Part shown: positions 53,422 to 64,000 of the stretch, piece after piece | How positions within the stretch are numbered: the stretch's first letter is position 1 | How the letters are laid out: the number at the start of each line of letters is the position of its first letter | From: Siphonodentalium dalli | Taxonomy: Eukaryota > Mollusca > Scaphopoda > Gadilida > Siphonodentaliidae | NCBI GenBank assembly: GCA_032622095.1 | Contig: CP136064.1 | Span: 276,049,614 to 276,113,613, forward strand | Length of the DNA stretch: 64,000 nt | Direction: 5' to 3' | Program-made: the position numbers and the translations under genes | The notes under the pieces: generated by a model | Databases searched by the model: none | What the model was told of the DNA's origin: nothing | What the model saw: the letters and a program-made list of their open reading frames with translations, nothing else

Positions 53422-53859
53422 TGAGGGTATCACCCCCCCTTTTCGGTACGCGGGATTCAGGGTGTTTTGAAGGCGTACGCGGGATTCATACCCCCGAATT
53501 AACTGGTATTCGGGTTCAAGAAAAACATCTTGGACGCAGGTTTTGATGGCGCAAAATAATATTTTGTGCTAATTATCTGTATGAATGAGTGGATAGAATA
53601 GCTTCTTGGGCATATTCGACCACCATGCCATCATAAAGTATCATTAGTCGTATCATAACGGCCTCATAACGCGACCGGCAATTCTGCTTGTATAATTATG
53701 TCTGATATTAAAACAGTCAATTTGTATATCATTTATCGCATATTATTTCTTAACATGTATTCGGGATTCACCCCCCAAAATTAACTGGTATTCAGGATTC
53801 ACCCCCCAAAATTAACTGGTATTCAGGATTCAGGGGGAGGGGGGTGATACTCTCCATTA
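53422..53859. repeat. Inverted-repeat element with GGGTATCACCCCCC ends
   Basis: GAGGGTATCACCCCCC at 53425 is mirrored by GGGGGGTGATACTCTCC at 53843. Short direct repeats (GGATTCACCCCCCAAAATTA and CTGGTATTCAGG) lie near the right end. Confidence 0.65.
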
Positions 53860-53949
53860 TAATAGTTGAATGGTATACATTGCAATTGCCCATTTGGTCT
53901 ATAATTGATGCGGATAGGCGTTTTCATAATACAAAAAATAGAAGACATT

Positions 53950-54790
53950 AGCTGATGTGGCCGACTTCGTCCGGGCTATTTAGGGATTGCCTCGGTCTGG
54001 GCAGAATATACAGCGTCTAAATCAGGGTTCGCGCTGCCACTTGCCAATGGCAAAACTAATTCACATTTGGCAAAACATTTTTCATTTGGCAAACGTCTAG
54101 GCAAGGCACTTTTTAATTCCTCAGGCAATTGGAAAAATATTGGTCAATCATTACCATTAATTTCAGGAAACTCTTACAACATAATTATATTTGTGGAGTT
54201 TTATAAGGTTTACGGAAAGTTAACACCTCTATTAAGATGCATAGAATTATTACTGATGGTTGGGGGGGGGGGGGGTTACTAATCCTCCTGTGTTGTGCCC
54301 TTCTGCGGTGAAGTAACCCTTCAAACATTGTATTGTTCGGTGGCTTATTGGTGTATGATAACCCACAATCGAGATTCGAGAATAATTAAGTATTAACTGC
54401 TTTTCTAGCGATATCGAGTCGTTCAAACCGCAAGTGTCGAAACAAGACTTAAGGTTGCAGAAAATTATATTATCACGGATAGCATTTGGCAAAATTTGCT
54501 AACATAATTTGGCCCAAAAATATTTGTATTTGGCACAAGTAAATTTCGGTACAGCGCGGACCCTGGTCTGGAGAAACTATTGTTCGACGGTCCAGAAACA
54601 TGCCTATATGAGTGAGGTCAAGGTCAATGACAAGGACATGGTCGCACGTGAAATTAGACCCCCCATATTTTTCCCGGGGTCAATGTAGGCCTACATACCA
54701 CATTCTAGTGGGATCGGTCGAGCGCATTTCGAGTCTATAACACACACAGACACAGAGAGACAGCAGTTCCAAAATACATATTACATTATT
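53950..54790 (+). repeat. Interspersed repeat interrupted by a hAT-like MITE
   Basis: GACTTCGTCCGGGCTATTT at the left and CACACAGACACAGAGAGACA, CAGTTCCAAAATACAT at the right correspond to the element at 29900-30270. The middle is split by 54023-54565. Confidence 0.55.
54023..54565. mobile_element. hAT-like non-autonomous element, compact copy
   Basis: CAGGGTTCGCGCTGCC and GGTACAGCGCGGACCCTG termini, with subterminal CATTTGGCAAAA repeats. The body aligns with 32500-32998. The flanks GTCTAAAT and GTCTGGAG share only the first four of eight bases, so a target duplication is possible but eroded. Confidence 0.7.
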
Positions 54791-55125
54791 CCTGTTGATA
54801 CAATAATTTGGACGGCAAGCATTCAGATAATATTAAGTAAACACATCCAGAGAAATGACCATATTTACTTGCGTGCGTTCCATGGATGCAAGTTAGTCTG
54901 CCGCTTAGAGTAGGACGCCAACGTGTTCCGCATATAACCATCCATTGTTAGACCAACTTTCATCCAAATATAAACATGTACATGTAGCGCAACAAAAACA
55001 TACATTCCTTATTTGTATGTGTACCCATACCAACTTCGGAGGTCCTCCAGAAACAGAATTCGCCTTTCTCGTTTGCCAGCCGCTTTTTGCAAGTTCAACT
55101 TTCGTATTTGCCAGTCGCCGTTTTT
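54791..55125. other. Intergenic segment, no feature seen
   Basis: Two short overlapping frames without likeness to known proteins. Confidence 0.25.
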
Positions 55126-55422
55126 AGCTCACCTGAGACGAAGTCTCCGGTGGAGCTATAGTCACCACTCCTCGTCCGTCGTCCGTTTATCCGTCCGTCC
55201 GTCCATCCGTCAACAATTCTTTAAACATCTTCTTCCAATCCATAGGACCAAATGGTTTCATATTTGGTATGGATGTTCCCTAGGTGACTAACATTCAGAT
55301 TTGTTCAAATGAGGTCACTAGCTCAAATAGTTGCGAAAGCAGGGCCATAACTCTATTCATCCATAGTGATTCTTAGAATGATTTCTTCTCAAGAACCATT
55401 GGGCCGATTTAGCTTATATTTG

Positions 55423-57136
55423 CTTAATATGCTTCCTTCACAAGGGCCATCAGGTCTATTTTACTGATATTTGGTATGAAGGGTTCTTTGGGTGACTTTG
55501 GTTCAGATTTGTTCAAATGGGGTCTCTGAGTCAAATAGGGGCGGAGCCAGGGAAACAAATATTTAAAAAAAAAAAAAAAATAATTACATTGAACTCCTTG
55601 TTCAATTTAACAAAACCAAAAACAGAAACAAAAACAAAACAAAAAATATTTGATTTGAAAAAAAAGGAAAAAAATATATTTTTAAAATCCTTTTTTTTTA
55701 TTTTAATTGAGATTAATTTCCTGCTCAATTTGAAAAAAAAAATAACACCATTATAACATCCACCAGGGTGACTCAAACAAATTTGCTTTAAATCAGTCTA
55801 AAATCAAGAACAGCTAGCAGATACTCAGAGCTCTATGAGATACAGTACAAGGAAGCTGTCTGCAATCACAGATATACACCATATAGAAGTCACATTGCTT
55901 ATAAAGTAATGAATGAAATGGCAGTGTTAACAAAATCTGATTGGAATGACAGCTAGTTTATTAATACCCTAAAATTCTCTGCCTTGTTGGTTTATAAATG
56001 ACCCATGGGTTATAATAACTCCCAATGGCTTGTGAATGATGCTTCTGACAGTTAGGCCAGTAAAACTAAATACCCGTTTCTCAGGCAATTACATATGGGA
56101 AACTCTGGATGAGAAAAAAGGAGGCATTTTCTTATCTTACCTGCAATGAAGAATTGAGACATATTTTGTCAGGATGGTCCCTAGGTGGCTGGGATTCAGT
56201 TCTGTTCAAATGGGAGTCACATGGTCAAAAAAGTGGCATGATTAGGGACCTAACTCTTTCCATCCATAGTAATTCTTAAAACATCTTCTCAAGAATCATC
56301 TGGACTAATTAGCTTATAATTGGTATGGAAGGTCCTTGGGTGACAGGGATACAGATTGTGAATGGTGAATCTGACAGTTAGGCCAGTAAAACTAAATACC
56401 TGTTTCTCAGGCAATTACATATGGGAAACTGGATGAGAAAGAATGAGGCATTTTTCTTAGCTTACCAGAAATGAAGAATTGAGACATATTTTGTCAGGAT
56501 GGTCCCTAGGTGGCTGGGATTCAGTTCTGTTCAAATTGGGGTCACATGGTCAATAAAGTGACATAGTAAGGGACCTAAGTCTATCCATCCATAGTAATTC
56601 TTGAAACATCTTCTCAAGAATCACCGGGGCTATTTAGCTTATAATTGGTATGGAAGGTCCTTGGGTGACAGGGATACAATTGTGTTAAAAACAAATAAGG
56701 GCGGAGCCAGGGACATAACTTGTCCATCCATTGTAATTCTTAAAATGTCTTCCCATCAAGAACCACCAGGCCTATTCAGCTTATATTTGGTATGGGTGAC
56801 AAGGATTCAGATTTGATTCAGAATTGGATCAAATAGGGTCAGAGCTACAGACATAATTCTTTCCCTCATTGGTTGAACCATTTGGCATATTTAGCATACA
56901 TTTTGGTATAGATAGTCCTTGGGTGACTGGGATTCAGATTTGTTGAAATGGGTTCACCAGGTCAAATAGGGGTGCGACCAGGGACATAACGCTTCCCCCT
57001 TAGTAATTCTTAAAATGGCCACTCCTCAAGACCCATCAGTCCTATTTAGCTTATATGTAGTATGGAGGGTCCTTGTGGTACTTGTTTAAATGGGGTCACC
57101 TCGTCAAATAGGGGCCAAGCGAAGGACATTTTTCCT
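55423..57136 (+). repeat. 1.71-kb tandem unit, copy 1
   Basis: Starts CTTAATATGCTTCCTTCACA. Nearly identical to copies 2 and 3 except for a diverged stretch at about 55485-55515, suggesting it is the boundary copy. Confidence 0.93.
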
Positions 57137-58849
57137 CTTAATATGCTTCCTTCACAAGGGCCATCAGGTCTATTTTACTGATATTTGGTATGAAGGGTTC
57201 TTTGGTGTCTGGGATTCAAATTTATTCAAATGGGGTCTCTGAGTCAAATAGGGGCGGAGCCAGGGAAACAAATATTTAAAAAAAAAAAAAAAAAAATTAC
57301 ATTGAACTCCTTGTTCAATTTAACAAAACCAAAAACAGAAACAAAAACAAAACAAAAAATATTTGATTTGAAAAAAAAGGAAAAAAATATATTTTTAAAA
57401 TCCTTTTTTTTTATTTTAATTGAGATTAATTTCCTGCTCAATTTGAAAAAAAAAATAACACCATTATAACATCCACCAGGGTGACTCAAACAAATTTGCT
57501 TTAAATCAGTCTAAAATCAAGAACAGCTAGCAGATACTCAGAGCTCTATGAGATACAGTACAAGGAAGCTGTCTGCAATCACAGATATACACCATATAGA
57601 AGTCACATTGCTTATAAAGTAATGAATGAAATGGCAGTGTTAACAAAATCTGATTGGAATGACAGCTAGTTTATTAATACCCTAAAATTCTCTGCCTTGT
57701 TGGTTTATAAATGACCCATGGGTTATAATAACTCCCAATGGCTTGTGAATGATGCTTCTGACAGTTAGGCCAGTAAAACTAAATACCCGTTTCTCAGGCA
57801 ATTACATATGGGAAACTCTGGATGAGAAAAAAGGAGGCATTTTCTTATCTTACCTGCAATGAAGAATTGAGACATATTTTGTCAGGATGGTCCCTAGGTG
57901 GCTGGGATTCAGTTCTGTTCAAATGGGAGTCACATGGTCAAAAAAGTGGCATGATTAGGGACCTAACTCTTTCCATCCATAGTAATTCTTAAAACATCTT
58001 CTCAAGAATCATCTGGACTAATTAGCTTATAATTGGTATGGAAGGTCCTTGGGTGACAGGGATACAGATTGTGAATGGTGAATCTGACAGTTAGGCCAGT
58101 AAAACTAAATACCTGTTTCTCGGGCAATTACATATGGGAAACTGGATGAGAAAGAAGGAGGCATTTTTCTTAGCTTACCAGAAATGAAGAATTGAGACAT
58201 ATTTTGTCAGGATGGTCCCTAGGTGGCTGGGATTCAGTTCTGTTCAAATGGGGGTCACATGGTCAATAAAGTGACATAGTAAGGGACCTAAGTCTATCCA
58301 TCCATAGTAATTCTTAAAACATCTTCTCAAGAATCACCGGGGCTATTTAGCTTATAATTGGTATGGAAGGTCCTTGGGTGACAGGGATACAATTGTGTTA
58401 AAAACAAATAAGGGCGGAGCCAGGGACATAACTTGTCCATCCATTGTAATTCTTAAAATGTCTTCCCATCAAGAACCACCAGGCCTATTCAGCTTATATT
58501 TGGTATGGGTGACAAGGATTCAGATTTGATTCAGAATTGGATCAAATAGGGTCAGAGCTACAGACATAATTCTTTCCCTCATTAGTTGAACCATTTGGCA
58601 TATTTAGCATACATTTTGGTATAGATAGTCCTTGGGTGACTGGGATTCAGATTTGTTGAAATGGGTTCACCAGGTCAAATAGGGGTGCGACCAGGGACAT
58701 AACGCTTCCCCCTTAGTAATTCTTAAAATGGCCACTCCTCAAGACCCATCAGTCCTATTTAGCTTATATGTAGTATGGAGGGTCCTTGTGGTACTTGTTT
58801 AAATGGGGTCACCTCGTCAAATAGGGGCCAAGCGAAGGACATTTTTCCT
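57137..58849 (+). repeat. 1.71-kb tandem unit, copy 2
   Basis: Same start phrase. Differences from copy 1 are a few single bases. Includes the A18/T9 tracts and two internal copies of GACAGTTAGGCCAGTAAAAC. Confidence 0.95.
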
Positions 58850-60563
58850 CTTAATATGCTTCCTTCACAAGGGCCATCAGGTCTATTTTACTGATATTTG
58901 GTATGAAGGGTTCTTTGGTGTCTGGGATTCAAATTTATTCAAATGGGGTCTCTGAGTCAAATAGGGGCGGAGCCAGGGAAACAAATATTTAAAAAAAAAA
59001 AAAAAAAAATTACATTGAACTCCTTGTTCAATTTAACAAAACCAAAAACAGAAACAAAAACAAAACAAAAAATATTTGATTTGAAAAAAAAGGAAAAAAA
59101 TATATTTTTAAAATCCTTTTTTTTTATTTTAATTGAGATTAATTTCCTGCTCAATTTGAAAAAAAAAATAACACCATTATAACATCCACCAGGGTGACTC
59201 AAACAAATTTGCTTTAAATCAGTCTAAAATCAAGAACAGCTAGCAGATACTCAGAGCTCTATGAGATACAGTACAAGGAAGCTGTCTGCAATCACAGATA
59301 TACACCATATAGAAGTCACATTGCTTATAAAGTAATGAATGAAATGGCAGTGTTAACAAAATCTGATTGGAATGACAGCTAGTTTATTAATACCCTAAAA
59401 TTCTCTGCCTTGTTGGTTTATAAATGACCCATGGGTTATAATAACTCCCAATGGCTTGTGAATGATGCTTCTGACAGTTAGGCCAGTAAAACTAAATACC
59501 CGTTTCTCAGGCAATTACATATGGGAAACTCTGGATGAGAAAAAAGGAGGCATTTTCTTATCTTACCTGCAATGAAGAATTGAGACATATTTTGTCAGGA
59601 TGGTCCCTAGGTGGCTGGGATTCAGTTCTGTTCAAATGGGAGTCACATGGTCAAAAAAGTGGCATGATTAGGGACCTAACTCTTTCCATCCATAGTAATT
59701 CTTAAAACATCTTCTCAAGAATCATCTGGACTAATTAGCTTATAATTGGTATGGAAGGTCCTTGGGTGACAGGGATACAGATTGTGAATGGTGAATCTGA
59801 CAGTTAGGCCAGTAAAACTAAATACCTGTTTCTCGGGCAATTACATATGGGAAACTGGATGAGAAAGAAGGAGGCATTTTTCTTAGCTTACCAGAAATGA
59901 AGAATTGAGACATATTTTGTCAGGATGGTCCCTAGGTGGCTGGGATTCAGTTCTGTTCAAATGGGGGTCACATGGTCAATAAAGTGACATAGTAAGGGAC
60001 CTAAGTCTATCCATCCATAGTAATTCTTAAAACATCTTCTCAAGAATCACCGGGGCTATTTAGCTTATAATTGGTATGGAAGGTCCTTGTGTGACAGGGA
60101 TACAATTGTGTTAAAAACAAATAAGGGCGGAGCCAGGGACATAACTTGTCCATCCATTGTAATTCTTAAAATGTCTTCCCATCAAGAACCACCAGGCCTA
60201 TTCAGCTTATATTTGGTATGGGTGACAAGGATTCAGATTTGATTCAGAATTGGATCAAATAGGGTCAGAGCTACAGACATAATTCTTTCCCTCATTAGTT
60301 GGAACCATTTGGCATATTTAGCATACATTTTGGTATAGATAGTCCTTGGGTGACTGGGATTCAGATTTGTTGAAATGGGTTCACCAGGTCAAATAGGGGT
60401 GCGACCAGGGACATAACGCTTCCCCCTTAGTAATTCTTAAAATGGCCACTCCTCAAGACCCATCAGTCCTATTTAGCTTATATGTAGTATGGAGGGTCCT
60501 TGTGGTACTTGTTTAAATGGGGTCACCTCGTCAAATAGGGGCCAAGCGAAGGACATTTTTCCT
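58850..60563 (+). repeat. 1.71-kb tandem unit, copy 3, followed by a 95-bp partial copy
   Basis: Nearly identical to copy 2, with a one-base insertion near 60300. A fourth copy begins at 60564 and diverges after about 60655. Confidence 0.95.
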
Positions 60564-61289
60564 CTTAATATGCTTCCTTCACAAGGGCCATCAGGTCTAT
60601 TTTACTGATATTTGGTATGAAGGGTTCTTTGGTGTCTGGGATTCAAATTTATTCAGATGGGGTCACCAGGTTAAATATGGTGGGACCAGGGACATAACTG
60701 TTTGTCTATAGTAATACTTAAAATGTCTTCTCAAGAGAGGTTGGACTATTTAGCTTACATATAGTATGGAGGATCCTTTAGTGACTGAGATTCAGATTTG
60801 TTAACATGAGGTCAACCTGGAAATGACGGGGCTATGGGGACTTAACACTTTTGTGTCTAATAAATTCATTAAAATACAAAATTCATTAAAACATCTACCT
60901 TGGAACTACTTGATTGATCAATCTGAGATACATGTATGGTGTTTTGGGTCCATGGATAATCGGGCTTCAGACATGTCTAAATGGTTTTATTAAAAAGGTG
61001 CTTGTGGGATTGGAAATTTCCAACAATTGAGAAAGTTTGATATGTCGGTTGTGAAATTCCAACCTAAGACTTGGGAGTCTGGAGCCCGGTCAGGACGGTA
61101 TTTGTTGAGCTGGAGGAGGGGGGATCAGTAGTGTACATTTGGTAATTTCAGGGTAGATATTCACCGATCTACATACATAAAGCCTCTTTAGCCACATATC
61201 CTGTTTAGATCTACTTCTTTTAAAGTGATTATGAAAGGTTCTTACTGTTGTCTCCAGAGTCCCAGTCTTATCAGTCTTTGTAGTCTGGT

Positions 61290-61985
61290 GGGCGACCCCA
61301 CAGTCTTTGACCGTCTTGTTTTAAAGTGCCCTGTATGAATTTGGGAACCAAACTAGCTATATAAGTTGTATATGCACTGCCCTTCGGTCACACACTGTCA
61401 ATTGATATGAAGAGCATACATCTCCAGTGCATGGAGTGTCCAATAGTTTAAGGGGTTAGCACAAAACAGAATATATTTGCCTGTCGTTTTCCATCCTCTT
61501 TTTGCAATGTGCAAAATGTTTTGGGAACCAACAAACACATACATATTGTGTATGTCCCGATATTATTGCCCGTTCTCCACACCCTTAGTCAATAGTGAGA
61601 GCAATCATTTCAGTTCATGGTGTGTTAAAGTACAACACTTCGATTGAGTAGGGCCCCCCCAACTCGTCTATCTTATTTATGAGCCGCTTTGTGCAAAGCT
61701 TTTTGGAAACAAGCCACCCATATGTTATGTAGTGCCCGATAGAACACCACATCGTCGGTTGCGATAGAGAGTATAGGTTCAGTTTGTATTGTGTTCAAGA
61801 ATAACTCTTGAGAGTGTTCTTGTAGAAATAGGAATTTCACCTCCATTTGCCATGCAGCCGCGTTTTACAAAGTGCCACGTGTACTATAACCATTGTGCAT
61901 TTCCTTATGTAGGTACTCTTTATCCACACCCTCAGTTAATATTGAGATCATATCCCTTCAGCGACCTCGAAATATAGAACATGTT
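61290..61985 (+). repeat. Degenerate tandem of about 170-200 bp, four units
   Basis: GTGCAAAGC/TGGGAACCAA-type phrases followed by GTATGTCCCGAT-like, CACACCCTCAGT-like and CAGTTCATGGTGTGTT-like phrases recur around 61330, 61510, 61700 and 61860. Strongly diverged; the boundaries are approximate. Confidence 0.45.
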
Positions 61986-63573
61986 TGAGCTCTCGCTTTC
62001 CACATTGGCAGACTAGTTTGCGAAACCTAAAATACAGTATCGATATTTTCTTACATTATTGGTCGATTTAGAGGGACACTTAACAGTATGCAACAATGTT
62101 GCGCATGTTAGTTCTTGTCTACGGATCCGGTTTTCATCACAATAATCATGATTTGCTCCCATTATAATCAATTAAGAAAATTTTGTTTAGTAATTTCTTA
62201 GTCACATGCAGATGGTCGTTATGATTTTTTAATGCTCATTTACTACTTTTTTTTCATGTCTTACCTTGTATATTTTTATTTTTATTGATCGTTGTAAGCG
62301 CATTGAAACTAATTTCCTGTAGAATGAGTTTTAAATGTATATATAATAATAAATTCAATTTGAGTGGTGTCCGGTGGGGGAGGGGGGGGGTATTTTCCGG
62401 GCACGTATTCCGGGGTGAGTGGTCGATGGGACCAACAAACAATTTTGTCCGCAATTCTTTGACTGTTTTTGCAATGCGTTTGGCTTAAAACCCCTTAGAA
62501 TGTCAATATTACCATAAATACAAAATGTCACGATCAGACAAACAGTATAGCATGTAGCCCAAACTAGGGTGTTTGACATTTTATCTGAACATTTCCTGAG
62601 AGAAGTAGCCGTCAATGTAGTTAATATAAAGGGCCAATACATTTATTGACCTACACGTCCTGATCCTCTGAAGGGACACAACTAGCATAATTTCATGCTC
62701 ACGTCATGGGTTTTATGAAAGTATTAATTAAATTGAACATGGTACAGGGTAAACTAAAATGGATAAAGGGAAAACAAATCAACATGTTCCTTTAACATAT
62801 TTTAATGATCAAACTTTCAGAAACTAGAATAAAAAACAAAAATGAAAATGTTAAACAACAGCATGGAACTCCTATTGAGACTCTTAAGCTAATTTAGGTC
62901 AACCTATATCACTTACCCGCTGAATATTCAGAGAATGGGTATATCACCTTTGTCAAGAGCATCCGATCTTACCAGGAAATTGTATGTGCATACACTGCTA
63001 GGTTGTATGGCATGTTTTGCCAGATTTTCGTCGGAGAAAACGAAACTGCCCGAATCGGAACCATGCATATAAGATGAGTCCGTCCCACGGGGAACCATTG
63101 AAAAATAAAATCTATAGTTTTAACTAATGATGCTACGGAACTGTACAAGAGAATGGCATATGATCACCTCGCAAGAATCAATCCGGTATTTGAACGAAAA
63201 TGTTGCGAGCGAATGAGTGAACGTCATGTTGTAATAAGTCATTAAGGAAAGGCTACATGTATAATACATTTTGGTCGTACCAGTGCAAAGAAAATTTCTA
63301 TTGGAGGATCGGGTGAATTATTAGTTGGGGTATATATCACAGGTTGACACAAATTATTTCAGAATATCTCTGGGAATTTGAAGCTCCTGTAAACAAAAAA
63401 GGAAAATCGCTGCATGATTATAACCAAATAAAATTGAAGAGAAATTAACAACAAACTAAAACTAAAATAAATCTTAACATAAATGAACTAAATCTTCAAA
63501 CGGTAACAAACATTCTAACTAAAAGTTCTACAAATACACGCAGCAAGATCTGAATGTAATGTCAGGCCAGGTG
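61986..63573. other. Intergenic sequence before the right-edge gene
   Basis: No coding sequence or clear repeats. 62.25-62.64 kb holds overlapping short frames on both strands and a G-rich tract (62376-62389). The 3' UTR and polyadenylation site of the - strand gene must lie here, but no AATAAA close to its stop can be singled out. Confidence 0.3.
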
Positions 63574-64000
63574 TTATCCGTTGAATCTTACGAGAGCATT
63601 TTCTGGAGTTCTACAGCTATAAGAACCGGCCTCTATCGGCGAAATTCCCAGACCGACGCCTTTACTGAAAGTGATCCCGATGAAGTCGTTACCAGGTTTC
63701 GAGTAAACGGCAGCCACAGAAAACCCCGCTTCAGTACCGGGAATATCCATTCCGTATTGCAGCATTTGCGATCGTCCTGGTATAGAGTCCAGAGACTTCC
63801 AAAATCCGAAATTCATTTCAGCGCTGATGGCAATATCAGTTTTGAATCCGTAACATAAACCGACGTAACATATGCCTTTATTTGTGTTCGCATCGAGGCC
63901 AATTCCAACCTCTGCTGAACCAGACATTCCTGCGCCAGCTCCGGCAGAATAGGAGATCGTGACAGTTTTCCACTGTTCGTTACGGAAGCAGCCAGCCAGA
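63574..64000 (-). CDS. 3' portion of an unrecognised glycine-rich protein (partial, runs off the window)
   Basis: The - strand frame is open from the window edge (64000) to TAA at 63574-63576, about 141 codons. It starts before the window, since codons upstream of the Met at 63927 remain open (GCFRNEQWKTVTISYSAGAG). It is rich in Gly and alternating small/hydrophobic residues (GSAEVGIGLDA, FIGITFSKGVGLGISP), has Cys pairs (GICYVGLCYGF) and WKSLDSIPG. This suggests a beta-strand-rich, possibly secreted protein. Unlike the surrounding intergenic DNA it has near-even base composition and no repeat similarity within the window. I do not recognise the family. No signal peptide can be judged because the N terminus is missing; it is probably a last exon. 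Confidence 0.7.
   Translation of the reverse strand, partial: LAGCFRNEQWKTVTISYSAGAGAGMSGSAEVGIGLDANTNKGICYVGLCYGFKTDIAISAEMNFGFWKSLDSIPGRSQMLQYGMDIPGTEAGFSVAAVYSKPGNDFIGITFSKGVGLGISPIEAGSYSCRTPENALVRFNG

Larger units (their letters stand above)
55126..60990 (+). mobile_element. Long AGCTCACCTGAG-headed element with internal subrepeats
   Basis: The head is a hairpin (AGCTCACCTGAGAC, GTCTCCGGTGGAGCT) followed by CGTCCGTCCGTCC. The rest is built of roughly 150-bp subrepeats with TAATTCTTAAAACATCTTC, TTTAGCTTATATTTGGTATG and GGTCCTTGGGTGAC. Such elements are common in bivalve genomes (recalled, not searched). No coding frame: those seen come from A-rich tracts. The right end is not defined. Confidence 0.7.

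Noticed and set aside
55517-59202. Three pairs of nearly identical 79-81-codon Lys/Phe-rich frames
   Set aside because: Translations of poly-A/poly-T tracts in the 1.71-kb tandem unit, present on both strands; not proteins.
63559-63858. 99-codon + strand frame at the right edge
   Set aside because: It is the antisense shadow of the - strand glycine-rich frame, which extends further and has the more protein-like composition.

Overview
The window is animal nuclear DNA. It is AT-rich, intron-heavy and full of repeats, with no operons or bacterial gene density. Several repeat types (an AGCTCACCTGAG-headed element, GTCCGTCCGTC-tailed elements, very many fold-back MITEs) look molluscan, most likely bivalve. 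That taxon call is an inference from repeat style, not proven.

One gene dominates and is complete on the + strand: a polypeptide N-acetylgalactosaminyltransferase (ppGalNAc-T, GALNT family). It has eleven coding exons between about 3.3 and 53.1 kb, all joined by GT-AG introns in consistent phase. Exon 1 (3295-4265) carries the type II membrane anchor, a long basic Ser/Thr-rich stem and the conserved IPDTR element. Exons 2-8 carry the GT-A catalytic domain, including the DSH metal-binding motif, WGGEN and the second metal-ligand His. Exons 9-11 carry a C-terminal ricin-type lectin domain ending in TAG at 53141-53143, followed by an ATTAAA polyadenylation signal. The predicted protein is 774 aa, or 751 aa from an internal ATG. 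Intron 1 is 20.9 kb; introns 2, 3, 9 and 10 are 3.4-7.8 kb.

The introns and flanks are mostly repeats. Upstream, a 65-bp satellite (451-1449) appears to be an expanded internal piece of a SINE-like element that also occurs alone at 18.25 and 39.1 kb. Intron 1 holds several fold-back families and TTAA-flanked (piggyBac-type) MITEs that share one recurrent hairpin module. Intron 2 contains a 3.5-kb stretch bounded by 75-bp inverted repeats and a hAT-like composite that ends 73 bp before exon 3. Intron 8 has a 63-bp minisatellite and a GA-rich microsatellite. Intron 10 has a hairpin MITE, a LINE endonuclease fragment and a 3-kb array of a 59-bp unit.

Downstream of the gene are a complex MITE-bearing region, a long element with three near-identical 1.71-kb tandem copies (55.4-60.6 kb) and repeat-poor sequence. 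At the right edge, on the - strand, is the 3' part of a second gene encoding an unrecognised glycine-rich protein (63574 to beyond the window).

No tRNA or rRNA gene, CRISPR array or prokaryotic-type defence system is visible. The most interesting signals are an in-frame duplicated exon-8 terminus with a second donor site, long inverted repeats flanking exons 2-4, the satellite apparently born from a SINE, and a hairpin module shared among different MITE families.
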